DNA from: Epiperipatus broadwayi
Lineage: Eukaryota > Onychophora > Udeonychophora > Euonychophora > Peripatidae
Assembly: GCA_028023455.1 (NCBI GenBank)
Contig: JAQFVV010012509.1
Location: forward strand, 1,984,001-2,048,000
Length of the DNA stretch: 64,000 nt
Direction of reading: 5' to 3'
Positions 25,210 through 38,531 of this stretch are shown piece after piece. Every line of letters starts with the position of its first letter. The stretch's first letter is position 1. Both the position numbers and the translations under genes were made by a program. The notes beneath the pieces are model-generated. The model saw only the letters and a list, made by a program, of their open reading frames with translations. It had not been told where the DNA came from and did no database searches.

Positions 25210-26150
25210 ACATTTTTTCAATATAAAATTTATATCATGTTTTTTTTTTGGACAATTTAATAAATAAACTGAGGGGAAAAAATTAAGTTATTAATAAAAA
25301 ATACTTAAAAAATCCAATTTGTAAGAGGAAACATTGTGTATAACATTTGAAAGAGGAAAAAAAGTGCTGAGAATCATGGCATTATCACATGCATGGTCCA
25401 TTTGGTTTTCTGCAAATTTAAAATGAATGCAAATTATAATTTCAAAAAATGACTGATATCTGCATGAGGCAGTATTAACTTGATAATATGGAATTCAATA
25501 AATCTAAGAAAAATGTAGTTACTATTATAAAATAAAATTTAAATTTATTTAAAATTTGAAAATAAATGTTTTTAAAAATTATTAATTTTATATTTATTTA
25601 TAAATTGGAAATTTTGATAAATAAATCTTTAAATTAAACTTCTGACCACAGTTGTATTACATTCCCCTTACAATTAAAATTATGTATACAAAGTCTTAGG
25701 TATAGTATTTCATATTTTCACAAATTTAAAAATAAATACACATTCTCAAACTTCTATTACTAAAAAAAGTATATTGGATTATGTAAGACCTATTGCTTTC
25801 TCCACAAAGCCAAAAAAAAAAACTATTTGAAAACAAATTATTGTAAGTGCATTAAAAATAAACATTGATAAATTGCAATTATTAAGAATAAACATTTATA
25901 ATTTACATATGTATAAATAAATGCACAGACTGCTGACATGTTTGCATTTTTTTTTATGATGGCAATTATTTTTTTTATCTATTCAAGTATGAGGATATAG
26001 AAAGTTCTCTAAAGAGCTTAGCTGTCTTTGTATTATCGTTATTCAATTATAGTTTTTCATTTGATTGCATTTCAGCACATGATTTATATTTATTTAAAAA
26101 AATATATTTATTGACATAATAAAATTTGTACAGTTGAATATTATAATACA
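25210..26150. other. AT-rich intronic sequence
   Basis: No recognisable gene, repeat or RNA. Poly(A) and poly(T) runs are common. Confidence 0.4.
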
Positions 26151-26159
26151 TTTTGTTAA

Positions 26160-27770
26160 TGTTGGCTCAATTCCATTGCTGTTATTGGCTTCTTCCATCA
26201 AAGCTGGCGTGGTAATGTGGGTGTCCTAGGTCTGGTAGATGCATAGCAGAGCCATTAACCGCACTAACAGGTTAATGTATGAATAAGTAGCATTACAATT
26301 TGTTGGTATTATCCACTGCTTTTGAGGTTGGTTCTATATTGCTGACATATCAGCACTGGTATCCATGTAGTGTGGAATCATTGCCTCTATAGCAGGATCT
26401 GGCTGTTTGCATTATAGACTTCTTCATTTACGATAGATACTATAATGTCGATATATCAGGTCCAATATTCATGTAATGTGAATCCGTGGGCCATACTAGC
26501 AGGTTCCATGTATTTGTAAATGAGAATCTAGAGGATAATATCTTGTCCTTGTTCTGAAGAACTTTTAAGCTTATAGAAAATATGGCATTAGGGTCTGGTG
26601 CTGTTTGTATAAATTTTGTCCTGCATCTTGTGTACCAAAGGGCATATGTCAAGAAGGTAGATAATCTGATAACCGTAAAGTCACCAGAGGAGAGACAACC
26701 CCAGATGTCCAGGATTTTATCAACTACTATAACGCATTGTTGAGAGATGACATGTCTAATACTGTTATAGCCTGGACATATATTTATCATATGATTAAAG
26801 GTCTCCTCTCCTCTAGAGCAGACATGACAGATTGGGTCTATTTTTTTTTTTAAGGAACCACTTGAAATGTAAAAATGTATTAGTTGGCATGGAGCCCAGA
26901 TTAACCTTGATCAGATAGTCCAGTAGTTTGGGCTCCAGCAACAGAGTTTTATATATTGTGATGATTCTATGATTACTGCACCCTAGGTGAGTCCACATAG
27001 CTGTATTTTCAGAATTCAGCAGGCTATGTGCCTGCCAGATGTTTATTTTATTATTGAACCCTGCTGTTGAGTGGCCGATGTGTAGAAATTGTTGCTTAAT
27101 AATGGTGTCAAGCCATGTGTCTTTACGGGGGGGGGGGCTGTCAGTGGGTATTACAATCTCTATGATAGCTGATAGAGAGAATTTATTAATGAGGTTTACT
27201 AAAAATGAATGACCTTTTTGAAAATTAATTGCCTGTATTGAATGGAGACCCATGCCGTTCTCTCTCCTGTGAAACTGAACTCTGCGGGTGCTAATTGCAG
27301 GGGTCCATTTTCTCCTTAAGAGCTGGCTGCAGAGCCTCTGAATTTGTGAGCCGAATGTTTTGGTAACTCATTATTGGCAAGTAGTAATTTATGCTCGCCA
27401 TGATCATATTAATCAGAGCAATCTTACCTTGTAGGGACAGGTATGTCCTTGATAGCGATTGAACCACCTTGGTAGCATTGTTTGTGATGGATTTTTGTAG
27501 ACAGAATAGCGCAGTCTGTGACTTGAATATAGGGAACCCCAGAAAACTGAGGTTCCGCTAAAAAATCGGATAGTATTTTCCTACGTTGTTGGTACACCAG
27601 GGTGATGTCTTGTGGGGATTGATGGATAGCTTGTAATGTTGAGTGTAATTGATAATGATGGAGTAAAGCATCTTCAGATGTTTATGGGATTACGTTTGTC
27701 CGGGGAAAGGTACATATCTTATAATTGCAACATAAAATCTTGTACAATGTAAGTTTTCAAATATAAAGAC
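26160..27770 (-). pseudogene. Non-LTR retrotransposon 3' half (RT C-terminus plus zinc finger)
   Basis: From about 27670 downward the - strand reads LSINPHKTSPWCTNNVG, then LSFLGFPIFKSQTALF, LSLQGKIALINMIMASINYY and LPIMSYQNI, the pattern of the RT thumb region of a LINE. The ORFs at 27253-26813 and 26790-26440 continue with FLHFKWFLKKKNRPN, then CLLC and, across the frame break, an ET..H.....C pattern ending NICPGYNSIRHV, a CCHC-type finger as found at LINE C-termini. The 5' part is missing (truncation) and several frameshifts are visible. I could not fix the clade. Confidence 0.75.
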
Positions 27771-27792
27771 ATTAATTATTTGTAGTTTATTT

Positions 27793-28760
27793 ATACACCT
27801 GGGTCTCATTTTATGCGGTAGATAGATTCCACAGAAAACCCGCATTAAAAAAAAATCTCACAAAAATAGACTTAATTTACCTTGAAAAAATGGGGGATAG
27901 GTGCTGTAATTTTCAGAATTCACACAAAAGCAAAGCAACAAGGAAAAATTACTTTAAAATTTGCATTATATGACTAATAAAAAAATTCAAATATTTGAAA
28001 AAAATTAATACAAGATAAACTTTTTTTATTTTTTTTATTACTACAGTATTTAATTTTACATTTTCCATACATATTTTAATCATTACCGCTAGCGTTGTTT
28101 GTAAACTGTTATGAAATCAGATTCGATGTGATGTGATGAATTGTGGCTTCTACTTAAATGAAGTCAAGAATTTCTCCGCAATTATGCCCAGAGAAATCTG
28201 TTAGCCACTTTATTTTTATTATTGATGTGTTGTACAACTAGCACTATTTTCAGTCTTGTGCTGTGTTAATGGTTTTCTGTTTCTATATTAAAAAAATGGG
28301 ATTGTAATCAAAACAAAAAGATTATACATTATCATTAGAAAGATTATTTTCAGTTTATAAAATCTTGGTTTTTTATTTTAAAAATCTAAAAGATTATTTA
28401 TTTCTGTTATATATAACAAAATACATTTTAAAAGTTTAAAATTTTTGAATATTTATTGCGATATTTTTATATGTAAGTATAAATCTATTATTATTATTTA
28501 CTCATTAGTATAAATAGGTTATTTACATAGAAGCTAAGTTCTAAATAGAGCTTCAGGCCATATTCATGTTAGCTGCTAATATAACATTATATTTTTGGAA
28601 AAAAAAAAAAAGTATTTCAAGTCAAAATACGTTATTAATAATTTAAATTTCTTGATATCTAATAAATATAGGAAATATGAAAGATATTAAGAAGAAATAT
28701 GAATTGCATAACTTCAAAATCGTATTAAAATAATCCACATAAAACGAGACCCAGGTGTAT
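27793..28760 (-). mobile_element. Tc1/mariner-like MITE, copy 2
   Basis: The best preserved ends of the family: TACACCTGGGTCTCATTTTA on the left and the inverse AAACGAGACCCAGGTGTA on the right, with TA on both flanks. The interior matches 7847-8743 in opposite orientation, including the TTAGATATCAAGAAATTTAA segment and the TCTGGGCATAATTGC segment. It is 968 bp and noncoding. It abuts the 5' truncation of the neighbouring LINE. Confidence 0.82.
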
Positions 28761-31700
28761 ATATAAAAGGATGCACTAACATATATGTATGTATGTATGT
28801 ATAATTAGACATACAGATTACTGTGCTTATTATTTTTTATATTGATTAGTAATATAACATTATGTATAAATATTTAAACATAAATTTATATCATATATAT
28901 ATAATGCACCTATGTACACAGATAAAAATAAAAAGTAAACTTTGAATTTTATGATAACTGTATTGTATTGGTCTAGGAAATGTGCATTTAAATAATAATA
29001 TAATATTTAATGCCACCTAAGAACCATCAATCATCATCATAAAAGTAGTAAGTGGAATACGTGTGGAGGTGTGTGTGTGTGGACTTTAAAGGTGATCTAT
29101 CTTAGAGCCATCTACCTTATCAGATATATGTCCACATAATATATTTTGTATTTTAGCCTGGTGTTAGTTTTTTGGTTATCCTGTGGATGCTTTGACCTTG
29201 ATCTCAGGTTTGTTCTCTTTAAAAAAAATAAAAACAAAACAGATTTAATATCAATACACTATCTAATAGTAAATTAATATTAGCAGATATATATACTAGC
29301 CCATTTATTATCTATTCTTAGATGAACAATGTTTATTAAATATAATTCCATTTTCAATGACAATAAATTTATTTCTTCATTATTTCTACTATATTAGTTT
29401 TTATTCATATTTAATTTTATAATCCTAAATGTTTTACAAAAGGTTGTGTGATGACCGAACATAATACATGTCAAAAATTTATTTATTTTAACTATCCTGT
29501 GCCAGAACATATTATTGAAGCTAGCTCCATAAGCATTTTAAACATTAAGATTTTCGGCAAGTATGAAAACTTTTATAATTTTCATAACTCATTACATTGA
29601 AATAGCATACAATATATTAGGATGGTCATAATGTGCCAATAAATCGATCACAGTGATATAGTTAAATCTCGACTTATTTTAATAAATACATGAATAGTTT
29701 CTACTTATTTATCAAAAGACTTATTATTAATAAATACATGAATAGTTTCTACTTATTTATCAAAAGACTTATGTTTGAACAAATATGTCATCCCACACAG
29801 AAGAGTGATTCATAAACACATAACTTAAAACTACTGCTGGATTTTTATTATTTAACTTCCAAACATTATTTCATGTATGTATTCATATAAATCTTTATAT
29901 CAAAACCATCATTGATTCAACTTAATTATTTAACTAAAAAACTTATTAACTAAGGGGTATAAGTGTCATACAGATAAATATTTTTTTAGTAATCTAAATC
30001 TCAATACTTCTCAACATAATATCAGTTTAGTCATATAGACCTCATAACAATATATCTCCACCACTAGAATGAATTCACATTCAAACATAGTTCTTGCCTT
30101 CATATATAAATATAAAAAAACTATCCATCATTATATTTTAAATGTTCCAGCCATATTATTGATGCAAAGAAATTGATTTGCCCAAATTATTTTGAATAAT
30201 GTTTAAGATTCACAATAATAATAGTAAAATATTTAAATAATGTTTAAGATTCACAATAATAATAATAATAATACAATATTCATCTTTAAATATTGGTTTG
30301 CGTAGAATTACTCTATGTACACACATTTATTCAACCGTTATTTGTATATTCCTTAATTTGGTAATTATAATTATTTAAAAGTTTATTTTCTTTTAAACTT
30401 TAAATTATTAGTTTTTACTTTTCTGAGATTATATATCAACCATTTTAAATGATATAGCTATTATTTTTTTACGTATATATTTGGACTGGACTGTTTAAAC
30501 AAAGCTAATTTTTCTTTTTAAACAAGAGCGCATGTGGGGGGGGGGGTCTTTGTTCATTTTTCTAGTTACGGTTGCATAAACATTGTTTTTTTTTTAAAAA
30601 ATTATTTAAGCCAATCTTTGCATTCATAGAAAATATAATTTAAAATTATCAATATTGCATGATTGACTTTATAAATATATATATAGAGAGAGCATTTGAT
30701 AATTCTTTTAGATGGTTTTATAGTTTAAAATAATTATAGATACCTTTACTTTATATCTTTGGGCCCATAAACATACAACTATGTAATTGTTTTGCTAGCA
30801 AATTTTTCTCCATGGTAGTTTTTTTTTCTATTTTGATTATTATTGAAACTTCAGGATCCATTGGATTAAATCAAGTTTAACTTTCATGTTCTACTGCAGC
30901 CATAAAGAGAATTTTAAATCAGTTGTTTTCTGGATTTCATATTTATATATAGTATCCATAGTGGAAATTTGATTTTTGTCTCTTCATTTCATAGGTTGAT
31001 GGCATGTAGAATTTGTTCCATGGTTCTCAGGAAATGCAGTGAAATCAAACTTTTGTTCTTGTCTTCCATAGAGGATAATTTGGAAAGACAATACACTGGT
31101 ACACTTGCTTCAGAAGCTAGAATTTCATTGACTTTTTGTTTATTTTAAAATCTTATACTCTATTTTACTCATCTATCTTCATCTTTGCAAATTAACTTGT
31201 ATTTTTACTGATTAGTACAAATAAATATAAACATTTTTTTTCTTTAATTAATCAAGTCATAATCATAGAAGAATTCTTTCTAGTTAATCTGGAATAATTA
31301 TAGGATTTAAATTTAATTGAAAACATTTTTTTTCTTTAATATTAAAATAGTTTATTCTCTTTTAACAATAATACTATAGAAGATTTCTTTTATCTTATTT
31401 TTTTTTTGCATTAAAAAACAATCAATCCCTAAGAAATAAAAGAAAAAGGAAAAATTACTTTCAATTTTCTTTCATTTAAATATATAGTAACAAAAATGAA
31501 ATATACATTATAATTTTGAATAAATATATTTTTAATTGTTTTGCCTTTTTTTTATAAAATAGTTTATATCACTTATTTTTCTTGTGCACACATATATGTA
31601 TATATAAAATCTATTTTTTGATGTTTTTAAACTGTTAAATTTTTTTAACCAATTTATGTGTGCTTTAATTATATAATAATAACAATAATTATTCTCTCAC

Positions 31701-31830
31701 CTGCTCCTCCTGTCTATGTCATGTGCATTTGCATTGAAACAATATTTCATTATCCCCATTTTAAAATAAAATAATATGTTGTTTTTTTTAAAAATTAAAT
31801 TTCTACTTGTACATTCATTTTAAGTCTTAA
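28761..31830. other. AT-rich intronic sequence
   Basis: No gene recognised. It contains GTAT and GT microsatellites (28785-28800, 29068-29080), a 48-bp tandem duplication at 29680-29773, a shorter duplication of GTTTAAGATTCACAATAATA at 30200-30270, and a G-run at 30536-30546. The patch at 29010-29230 has a CATCATCAT-rich start and may be a SINE fragment. Confidence 0.4.
29680..29773. repeat. Tandem duplication, period 48 bp
   Basis: TAATAAATACATGAATAGTT followed by TCTACTTATTTATCAAAAGA occurs twice in direct succession without visible mismatch. It is a recent local duplication, or possibly an assembly effect. Confidence 0.85.
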
Positions 31831-31839
31831 TTTTCATAG

Positions 31840-33250
31840 GTTGCAATTCAAACTCTTGGCACCTCTCTTTTTGGGCTTATTTCTTGTAATGCCTGATCTT
31901 TGTTATGGTAGATGTGGTTTCTCCTTATATCCCTCAGTTCTCTGATGACTTTCATTCCATTCAGGTGGACTTGGTCTATGTTGATTTTTAAATTTTCCCT
32001 GTATTGATGTAATAATTATGCCATTCTACTGTTGATATTGAAAATCTTAATATCTGACAGTTCTGACCATTTGTTACTCAGACATATGGCATGCAGTTAA
32101 TGTTCTTAATCTTGCTATTTGGCTGAAAAAACTGAAAATATTTTTGCCATAAACTTCATATGAACTTTTTTGGGGATATCTGATGACAAATATTTTCTTG
32201 CTTTTTCTTACTCCAATAATATTGGAGAATAGATGTAAAATATTCACAGAATCTTTGAAACAGTACAGTAAAGATTCCCATCATTCTCTAGAAATCCCAT
32301 AGATATGGCTGCTTGTTACAAATATATTTTTTAATTAAATGTTGTTAAGATAAAAATTCTTGCCATTGCTTTAAATATCTTATTGGGCTCTCATTTGTCT
32401 CATCCTTGAATGTTTTCATCTGACTGAATTTGGCAATATATTTAGCTCCAGTATTTTTTCTTTCATAATTTTGACTGCCTTATCTCTGGTATTGCATCTG
32501 AGTCATCATTTCATTTCATAGATGGCATCATCTTCTCTATTTTTCCATTATTTTTCTGTTGTCCGTCTTTTTGGTGACACAGTGTAGGATTTGCTTTCAA
32601 TCTTCTTTCTATATGGTATTCAGCTTGTTGATTTTTTTTTTTCAATATTTCTAGAGACTGCCTTTCCATCCACATTTTTCAGTCAGGTCTCTTACCTTTG
32701 GGTCCATATATTAACAAGTATCATTATATTGTGTGGTAAGATTAAAATCACTAATGACTTTTTTTTATTTCTTCTTTGAACAGTGATTGTCTTTCGTTGA
32801 TCTGTATTTTCTTTGTTGTATTTACTTATATTTCCAACTCCTGTCTCAAATTCCTTTATTTTCTTTGTTATTTCATCTGATTCTTGTTTATTTTTCTCAA
32901 TTTATGCCGCAAGATCTAGTTTTGTCTGTTTAGATATAATCATCTTGCACAACTTGGGCTTCTAACTAATGCTGTATTTCTTTTAGTATTTGTTGTACTT
33001 CTCTCACTTCATGATGCATATCATGTCTTATTTGCAACACTTTTTGCACTTATTTGATCTTATCATCTAAGTATTCCAAAAGTTGTAGTAACTTTTGTTT
33101 TCCATGTCCTTATGGTATCTTCCAAATAGTGTTAGCCTTTCTGTATTTTATCTTCAAAATGTTGTAAATGTTGTTGCATCTGTTGATGTATCTTATGTAA
33201 TAGTCATTCCATCCCTGATGTTGAAATGGTTTTAATTTCTATATATTATC
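31840..33250 (-). pseudogene. Unidentified antisense coding remnant, gag-like or coiled-coil
   Basis: The - strand has several stretches that read like decayed protein: a Gln/His-rich part (QQMQQHLQHFEDKIQK) near 33190, MKTFKDETNESPIRYLKQWQ near 32425-32365, and LNGMKVIRELRDIRRNHIYH near 31975-31910. The spacing and the pattern 'basic, F-K-x-E, P...YL..WQ.F' recall a retroelement gag or a transposon accessory protein, but I cannot name a family. Stops interrupt all parts. Composition is less AT-rich than the flanks. Confidence 0.35.
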
Positions 33251-33259
33251 TTGTTCTCT

Positions 33260-34670
33260 TTTTATTATCTTCCTCTTTGTTTTCTAAATGAAATGTAGGC
33301 TCCATGTTTTTTTAATTATAATCACTATCTTGTTATACCTTATATGTATCTTTTCCTTCAAATTATTAATGATCTTTATTAATTCTTATTTCTAGTATTT
33401 ATGATTTATATTAATTATGATTTCCCTGTCTTTCCTGAATCAAAACCACTAACTTAATCCCAATTCCAGAATCTTTGGCCTACTGGATCATTACCTTTTT
33501 TTCAGGTTATTGCTACCTAATTAAAATTGCTTTTTTTTACTTTATGAGATTGGTACCTATTCTTTTACATGAATACTTTTCATGTGTATATATTTGATTT
33601 TAAAATTGTATGCTGTCTAGATTCTGCTGTCTTGTTAACTTGTGATATAAAAATCATATTAGTGAGCAAAAACCCCCCTTATTAATATTTCCTCAAATGT
33701 TTTTAACGAAATATAATCATAATATGTTGAACATATCTTATTCTGTATAAACCATAATGTATATTAAAATATTACATCATTGATTTACAATTTAAGAAAA
33801 TGATTGTTGCAATAAATTGAGATATATTTATTTGGCAGAATTTACTATTAAAATATAGAATATTTGAAAGGCATAGTTTTTTTTTTATTTAATTGAATTA
33901 GATTCCTAATTTTCATTCACTTACAAATTAAAAATTTTCTGGGAATTGCCATTGATATACTTTGAGAGAAAGCATCGTAGAAAATTCCAGTTGTTGAAAT
34001 GCTATATAAGTATAAGTCACAGCTTAGATTATTCAATTATTCTGTTTAGCATGCAATCATAAAGTGAAGAAATAATAAATGTAATAATAATTATAATATT
34101 TTCTACTTAGATATGTATTTTTAATAAAATAATTTTCGTAAACAGTAATTTATTTTATCTTTTTTTTTTTAATAAGTAAAAGTTCAATGGATATCAAATT
34201 ATAAGCAGCAAATTTCAAAGTTAGAATACTTTTGAAAGGCCAGATTATTGCATTTGATGTGATTAATGATAGGATAATGTTTTAACAAAGTCAATCGTAC
34301 ATTGAATAGATTTTTTTGAAAAGCTGGTGAAATATGTTTAGATAATGAGAATTTCTTAATGTTATTTTCTGCTCCGCCAGTGTTAAATTCTATAATAAAT
34401 TGAAGTGAAGTAGATCCTTGTGCTAATTGATGGGTTTTAAGAAAGTATAGTTAAAGGCTTAATAAATTTTTATTATTGGTTAAGAGAAGTAGTCTGTATA
34501 GAGTTAAATGTAGTAAGTTGCTTTCAATTAGTTTTTCTACAGCACAGAATTTTAATTTGAGTTTATAGCATTTTTTGTTTAGTTTAAATAATATGCAAGA
34601 TAAAGAATTGTGTAAAACCATTAAAACATCACATGAACACCATTTGCTTTGTTTACACAAGCTGTTTATA
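33260..34670. other. AT-rich intronic sequence
   Basis: No coding or repeat signature that I can support. The antisense ORF at 34451-34660 has no recognised domain. Confidence 0.4.
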
Positions 34671-34674
34671 CAAT

Positions 34675-35016
34675 AGCAAACTCTTCATACAGTAATGCCA
34701 CCCAGTATAAGCTTTTGGTAATCAAAATCAATGGATGCAAGAAGGTCTGTGCATAAAATCCTCTCTAGTGCCTACTCATCCAATATTCCCAGATTAGATT
34801 TCTAGCTTATGACTATTTGAGGATTGCATTAGCTCCTAAGATCTAGTTGAAGTGCTGTCAGATCAAAGGTTCTTCACTAATGAAAGCCATAAGTTAGAAA
34901 TTAGTCTGGGGATATTGGATGAGAAGGCACTAGATCAGGATTTTATGCATAAACTTTCTTGCAACCATTGATTACTAAGATTTATATTGGGTGCACTACA
35001 GTATGGAGAGTTTGCT
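34675..35016. mobile_element. Family A foldback element, near-palindromic copy
   Basis: The two halves are inverted copies of each other around about 34846. The left half runs from AGCAAACTCTTCATACAGTA through CAATGGATGCAAGAAGG and TCATCCAATATTCCC. The right half is its reverse complement, ending CTACAGTATGGAGAGTTTGC. Each half matches the left half of the copy at 20071 and the copy at 53031. It is 342 bp and sits directly beside the 3' end of the RTE copy. Confidence 0.75.
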
Positions 35017-35094
35017 CCTATATAAAGAATTATATTTCAAGTTCAGTAATAGAATAATAGTCTAATTCATAATTATCACCTTCAACCATTATTG

Positions 35095-37700
35095 ATCTTC
35101 TGCAGGATGAAAGTCTCTCCCAGTTTTATCTAGTTTGTCTGATCTCTAGCCTCACACAGCACTCCTCCTTATTTTATCCAACCATTTCAGATGTGGGTTT
35201 TTTTCTAGGTCTATTTCAACTTGTTAGAATCCAGTTTAAGATTTCAACTATTCATCTACTATCATCTCTTCTAGTTCAACCCAGTTCCATTAATCTTTCA
35301 ATGCTTGTCAGTAAAACCTGTTTGTTGTCTCAACCATGTATTTCGTTTTCGGTACTTTCCTTATATCTCTCATAGTTTGTTAAATAGTCTGAAATCTCTG
35401 TATTGCTCTTCTGCTAAGAGTCCAAGTTTCAAATCTATAAGAAAAAACTGGTAAAATATATTTATTAAAAACTTTCCTTTTCAAATACATAATCATATTT
35501 CCTTTTAATATTAAGTTATTTCTATCAAAAATACTCTATCCAAGTTTAATTCTGATTAATTTCATCCATTATGTTTCCATTTATTAATAATCTGATCCAA
35601 GGTATTTGTATTGTTAACTTCTAGTTCATCATTATCAATCTTTATTATATTCTGAAAAAAATTAATTGAACATTGTTTTAATTTTTTTAGTATTTATCTT
35701 TAGTCCTACCTTTTAACTTTCATCTGATAATTCTTATAACATTTCCTGAAGCTCTGTATCATTATTTACAAAAATAACTACTTATTCTGCAAAATCTAGA
35801 TATCTTAAATAATCTCCATTTATTTTTACTTACATAACTTCTCATATTAATCCATAAAAAATTTCTTGCAGAACTGCTGTAAAAAGTTTTGGAGATATTC
35901 AGTAACTGTTTGTTGTACATCTTTCTCAATTTTCTTAGTATCACTATGTAATCTAATCATTACTGTTGCCTTTTGATAAATATGCTTCAGATTATGACAA
36001 TCCTCTGGTGGATTCAATACTTATTAATCACTAAAGACATACTTATAGAATAAAGTGCTTTTTCATAATCTAGAAATCCAAAGTACAATGGCAATTCATA
36101 TTCATTGGTCTTTTCTATAATTTCTCTCAATGCTTGGATGTGAACCATTGTTCTAAAATCATTTAAACCCAACTTGTTCTTTTGGTTGATTAAAATCCAA
36201 TGTTTGCTATAGACGAGTTGTGATTGTCTTGGTAAAAAAATTATATAGAATTGATAAATCACTTTCTAATATCTTCTATCACCCTTTTTAAATATCAATA
36301 TTAATACTGCACTGTTAAGGTAATCTGGTACATCTTTATCATTTAGATATTTGATATATATCTGCCATCAATTTTTTTATTTCTTCACCAGTTTCTTTTA
36401 AGATATCAATTGTAATTTCATCATTATCTGGAACTTTTTCATTTTTTATGGATTCAAATGCATGTCTCATTTCTTCATTTAAAATGCTGAGGAGTTCAGA
36501 AAAGGTAGTAATTGTAGAATATATTTTTTCTTTATTAATATATGATTCTTTGTAGAAGTCTTTCACACATTTTGATACCAAACGTTATTTTATACTATTG
36601 ATATTTTTATTCTCTTCTATAACTTTCCATGCCAATTAACAATTATATTTTCTTACCATTATTAACTCTTTTTCATACCATTTTACAAAATTCTAAATAT
36701 TCGACTTTTTCTTAGTGGATCATTTTTGTATATTTTTTATTTTCTTCATAAATTGTGTATTCCATTAGAAATTAGATTGTTTAATATCTTATACCGCTAT
36801 CTTTGTTCAAGTTCTTAATAGCGTTTCAGTTATCTTTCTATTGATTTCATTCAAATCTGAACCATCTTAAAATCTATTAATATTTTAAAAGAATTTGCAA
36901 AAACTCATTAAAATTAATTGAAATGTTTCTGAAGTTTAGGAGTATCAAATGTTAATACTATTTTTTTTAATAATTTTGTCTCCTGGTTTGCATTAACCTA
37001 TCTTACATCTCACTAATCATGATCTCTTCCTATATTGAAATTATTAAAAATATTACAATCTTGAAATACATAATTTCTTTTAGTTAAAATAGAATCCAAA
37101 TTTGCTATACCTTTATTTGGATGTTTCCATGTCTATTTCTGTTTAGCATTTTTGTCAAAGAAACATAATTATCAAATAATTTTTTGTTTTCTGCAAATTC
37201 CACAAATTTGTGGCCTCTAATTTCTGTCACCATAATCAAATTTACCCACAACTCTTTCATCTGTGAAATATTTACAAGTTCTAGTATTAAAGTTTTTTAT
37301 GGTAATTGGAAATAATTGTTTGGTCTTATCAAAAGCCTTTTGTATATCTCTATAAAAATTCTCTATTTCTTCATCACAGTGAGGGATTCTTAACTTGGCT
37401 ACCAACCACTATTTTGAGTGATGGGTTTAGAACCTTCTGGAATAAGCACCATAATTTAGTCTGTCATGGTTGTAAATATTTATTTAAAAAAAGGATTATT
37501 CATACTTGCATTCATCTTGCTTTCAATAAAGCTCAACAGAGATTCCATTTAATAGCTATCAGGAAGTTGAGAAGAAAGACCATCATGTTTCTTAATCTTA
37601 TATTCGAAGGTAATGACAGCTGCAACAACAAGAATGTATGGAGTGGACATTAAGAATTTGCTGTGATCAGTTCCTTTAAAGCCTCAAAAAACCATCAAAA
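35095..37700 (-). pseudogene. RTE-like non-LTR retrotransposon, near full length
   Basis: On the - strand the apurinic endonuclease part includes PHCDEEIENFYRDIQKAFDK, FPITIKNFNTRT and a KFVEFAENKKLFDN stretch (37405 downward). The linker and RT start lie at 36581-36339 (AFESIKNEKVPDNDEITIDI, LKETGEEIKKL). RT continues at 36262-36014 (VHIQALREIIEKTNEYELPL, YFGFLDYEKA). Degraded later blocks follow, with KIDNDELEVNN, ETWTLSRR, HLKWLDKIRR and a final RDFHPAE-like end near 35100. The order matches RTE-type endonuclease-reverse transcriptases. The RT palm YxDD-type residues are lost and stops are frequent. It is the most complete of three copies in the window. Confidence 0.85.
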
Positions 37701-38187
37701 GGGATTCTTTTAAGAGTTAACAGCAAAAGCCTTTCTGTGGCCATAATCTAATTATGGAATGATACTTAATTATATATTTTATAAACAAGAGAAGCAAAAA
37801 AATTTTGCTAGATATATATAATTTAAGTTTACATAGGATAACTTACTGAAGATCCATTAATTTTTCATAAAAGAAAAGAGCTCTGAAGTTAATTAATAAA
37901 AATTTTCATCATTGTTGAAATAATTCTGACTTAAAAAGCTAAAATTTAAATAGTTATTTTTGAAAGTCTAAAAAATATAGTTAGAAAGTCATGAAATATC
38001 TTTAATATTTATGGGAATAAAAAAAAAAGATTTTGGTTTACAGCTACAGTTAACTATATTTATAAACTAGACTATATTTTATAGTTTGTTATTTAATACG
38101 AAGTTTATTTATTAATTTTGAACTTTTTTTTTCCTGATATATATATAATGAAAAAAATATTTAATTTATTGTCTCTATTACTTTCAG

Positions 38188-38227
38188 CGTGATTATGGTG
38201 AACGAAGATCTAGTAGTAAAGATCATA
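38188..38227 (+). CDS. EIF4ENIF1: 4E-T exon c: 40-nt small exon
   Basis: A short exon after a 15.1 kb intron. The acceptor is TATTACTTTCAG and the donor is CATA|GTAAGT, a near-consensus 5' splice site. It encodes RDYGERRSSSKDH plus the first base of an Asn codon completed by the next exon. Entry phase 0 matches the end of exon b and exit phase 1 matches exon d. The charged, Ser-rich sequence corresponds to the linker before the Cup homology block (compare DFKDKRFRREF in the human protein). It is too short for ordinary ORF calling. Support rests on splice sites, phase and composition. Confidence 0.8.
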
Positions 38228-38531
38228 GTAAGTTATTTAGTTTGAGTTTATTTGTTGTAAATTAATATTAAAAATTTAATTAGCTTCTGAATAATTAAAA
38301 ATATGGAAATCATTATTTAGTTTAGAAATCCATAAAATAATTTTAAGCTGTGAAATAGATATAACAATGCTTTTGTTTCAAAGGATATAAATATTAAACT
38401 TGCTTTTTTTTTATTTGTTTGCTTTAGGCTTAAATATTTACATTTGGATATGATTAAAAGGTGTAATCTTACCAAAATGTAATCATATCATCCAAGGAAC
38501 AAAATATAATTACGAATTTACATATGATCAA

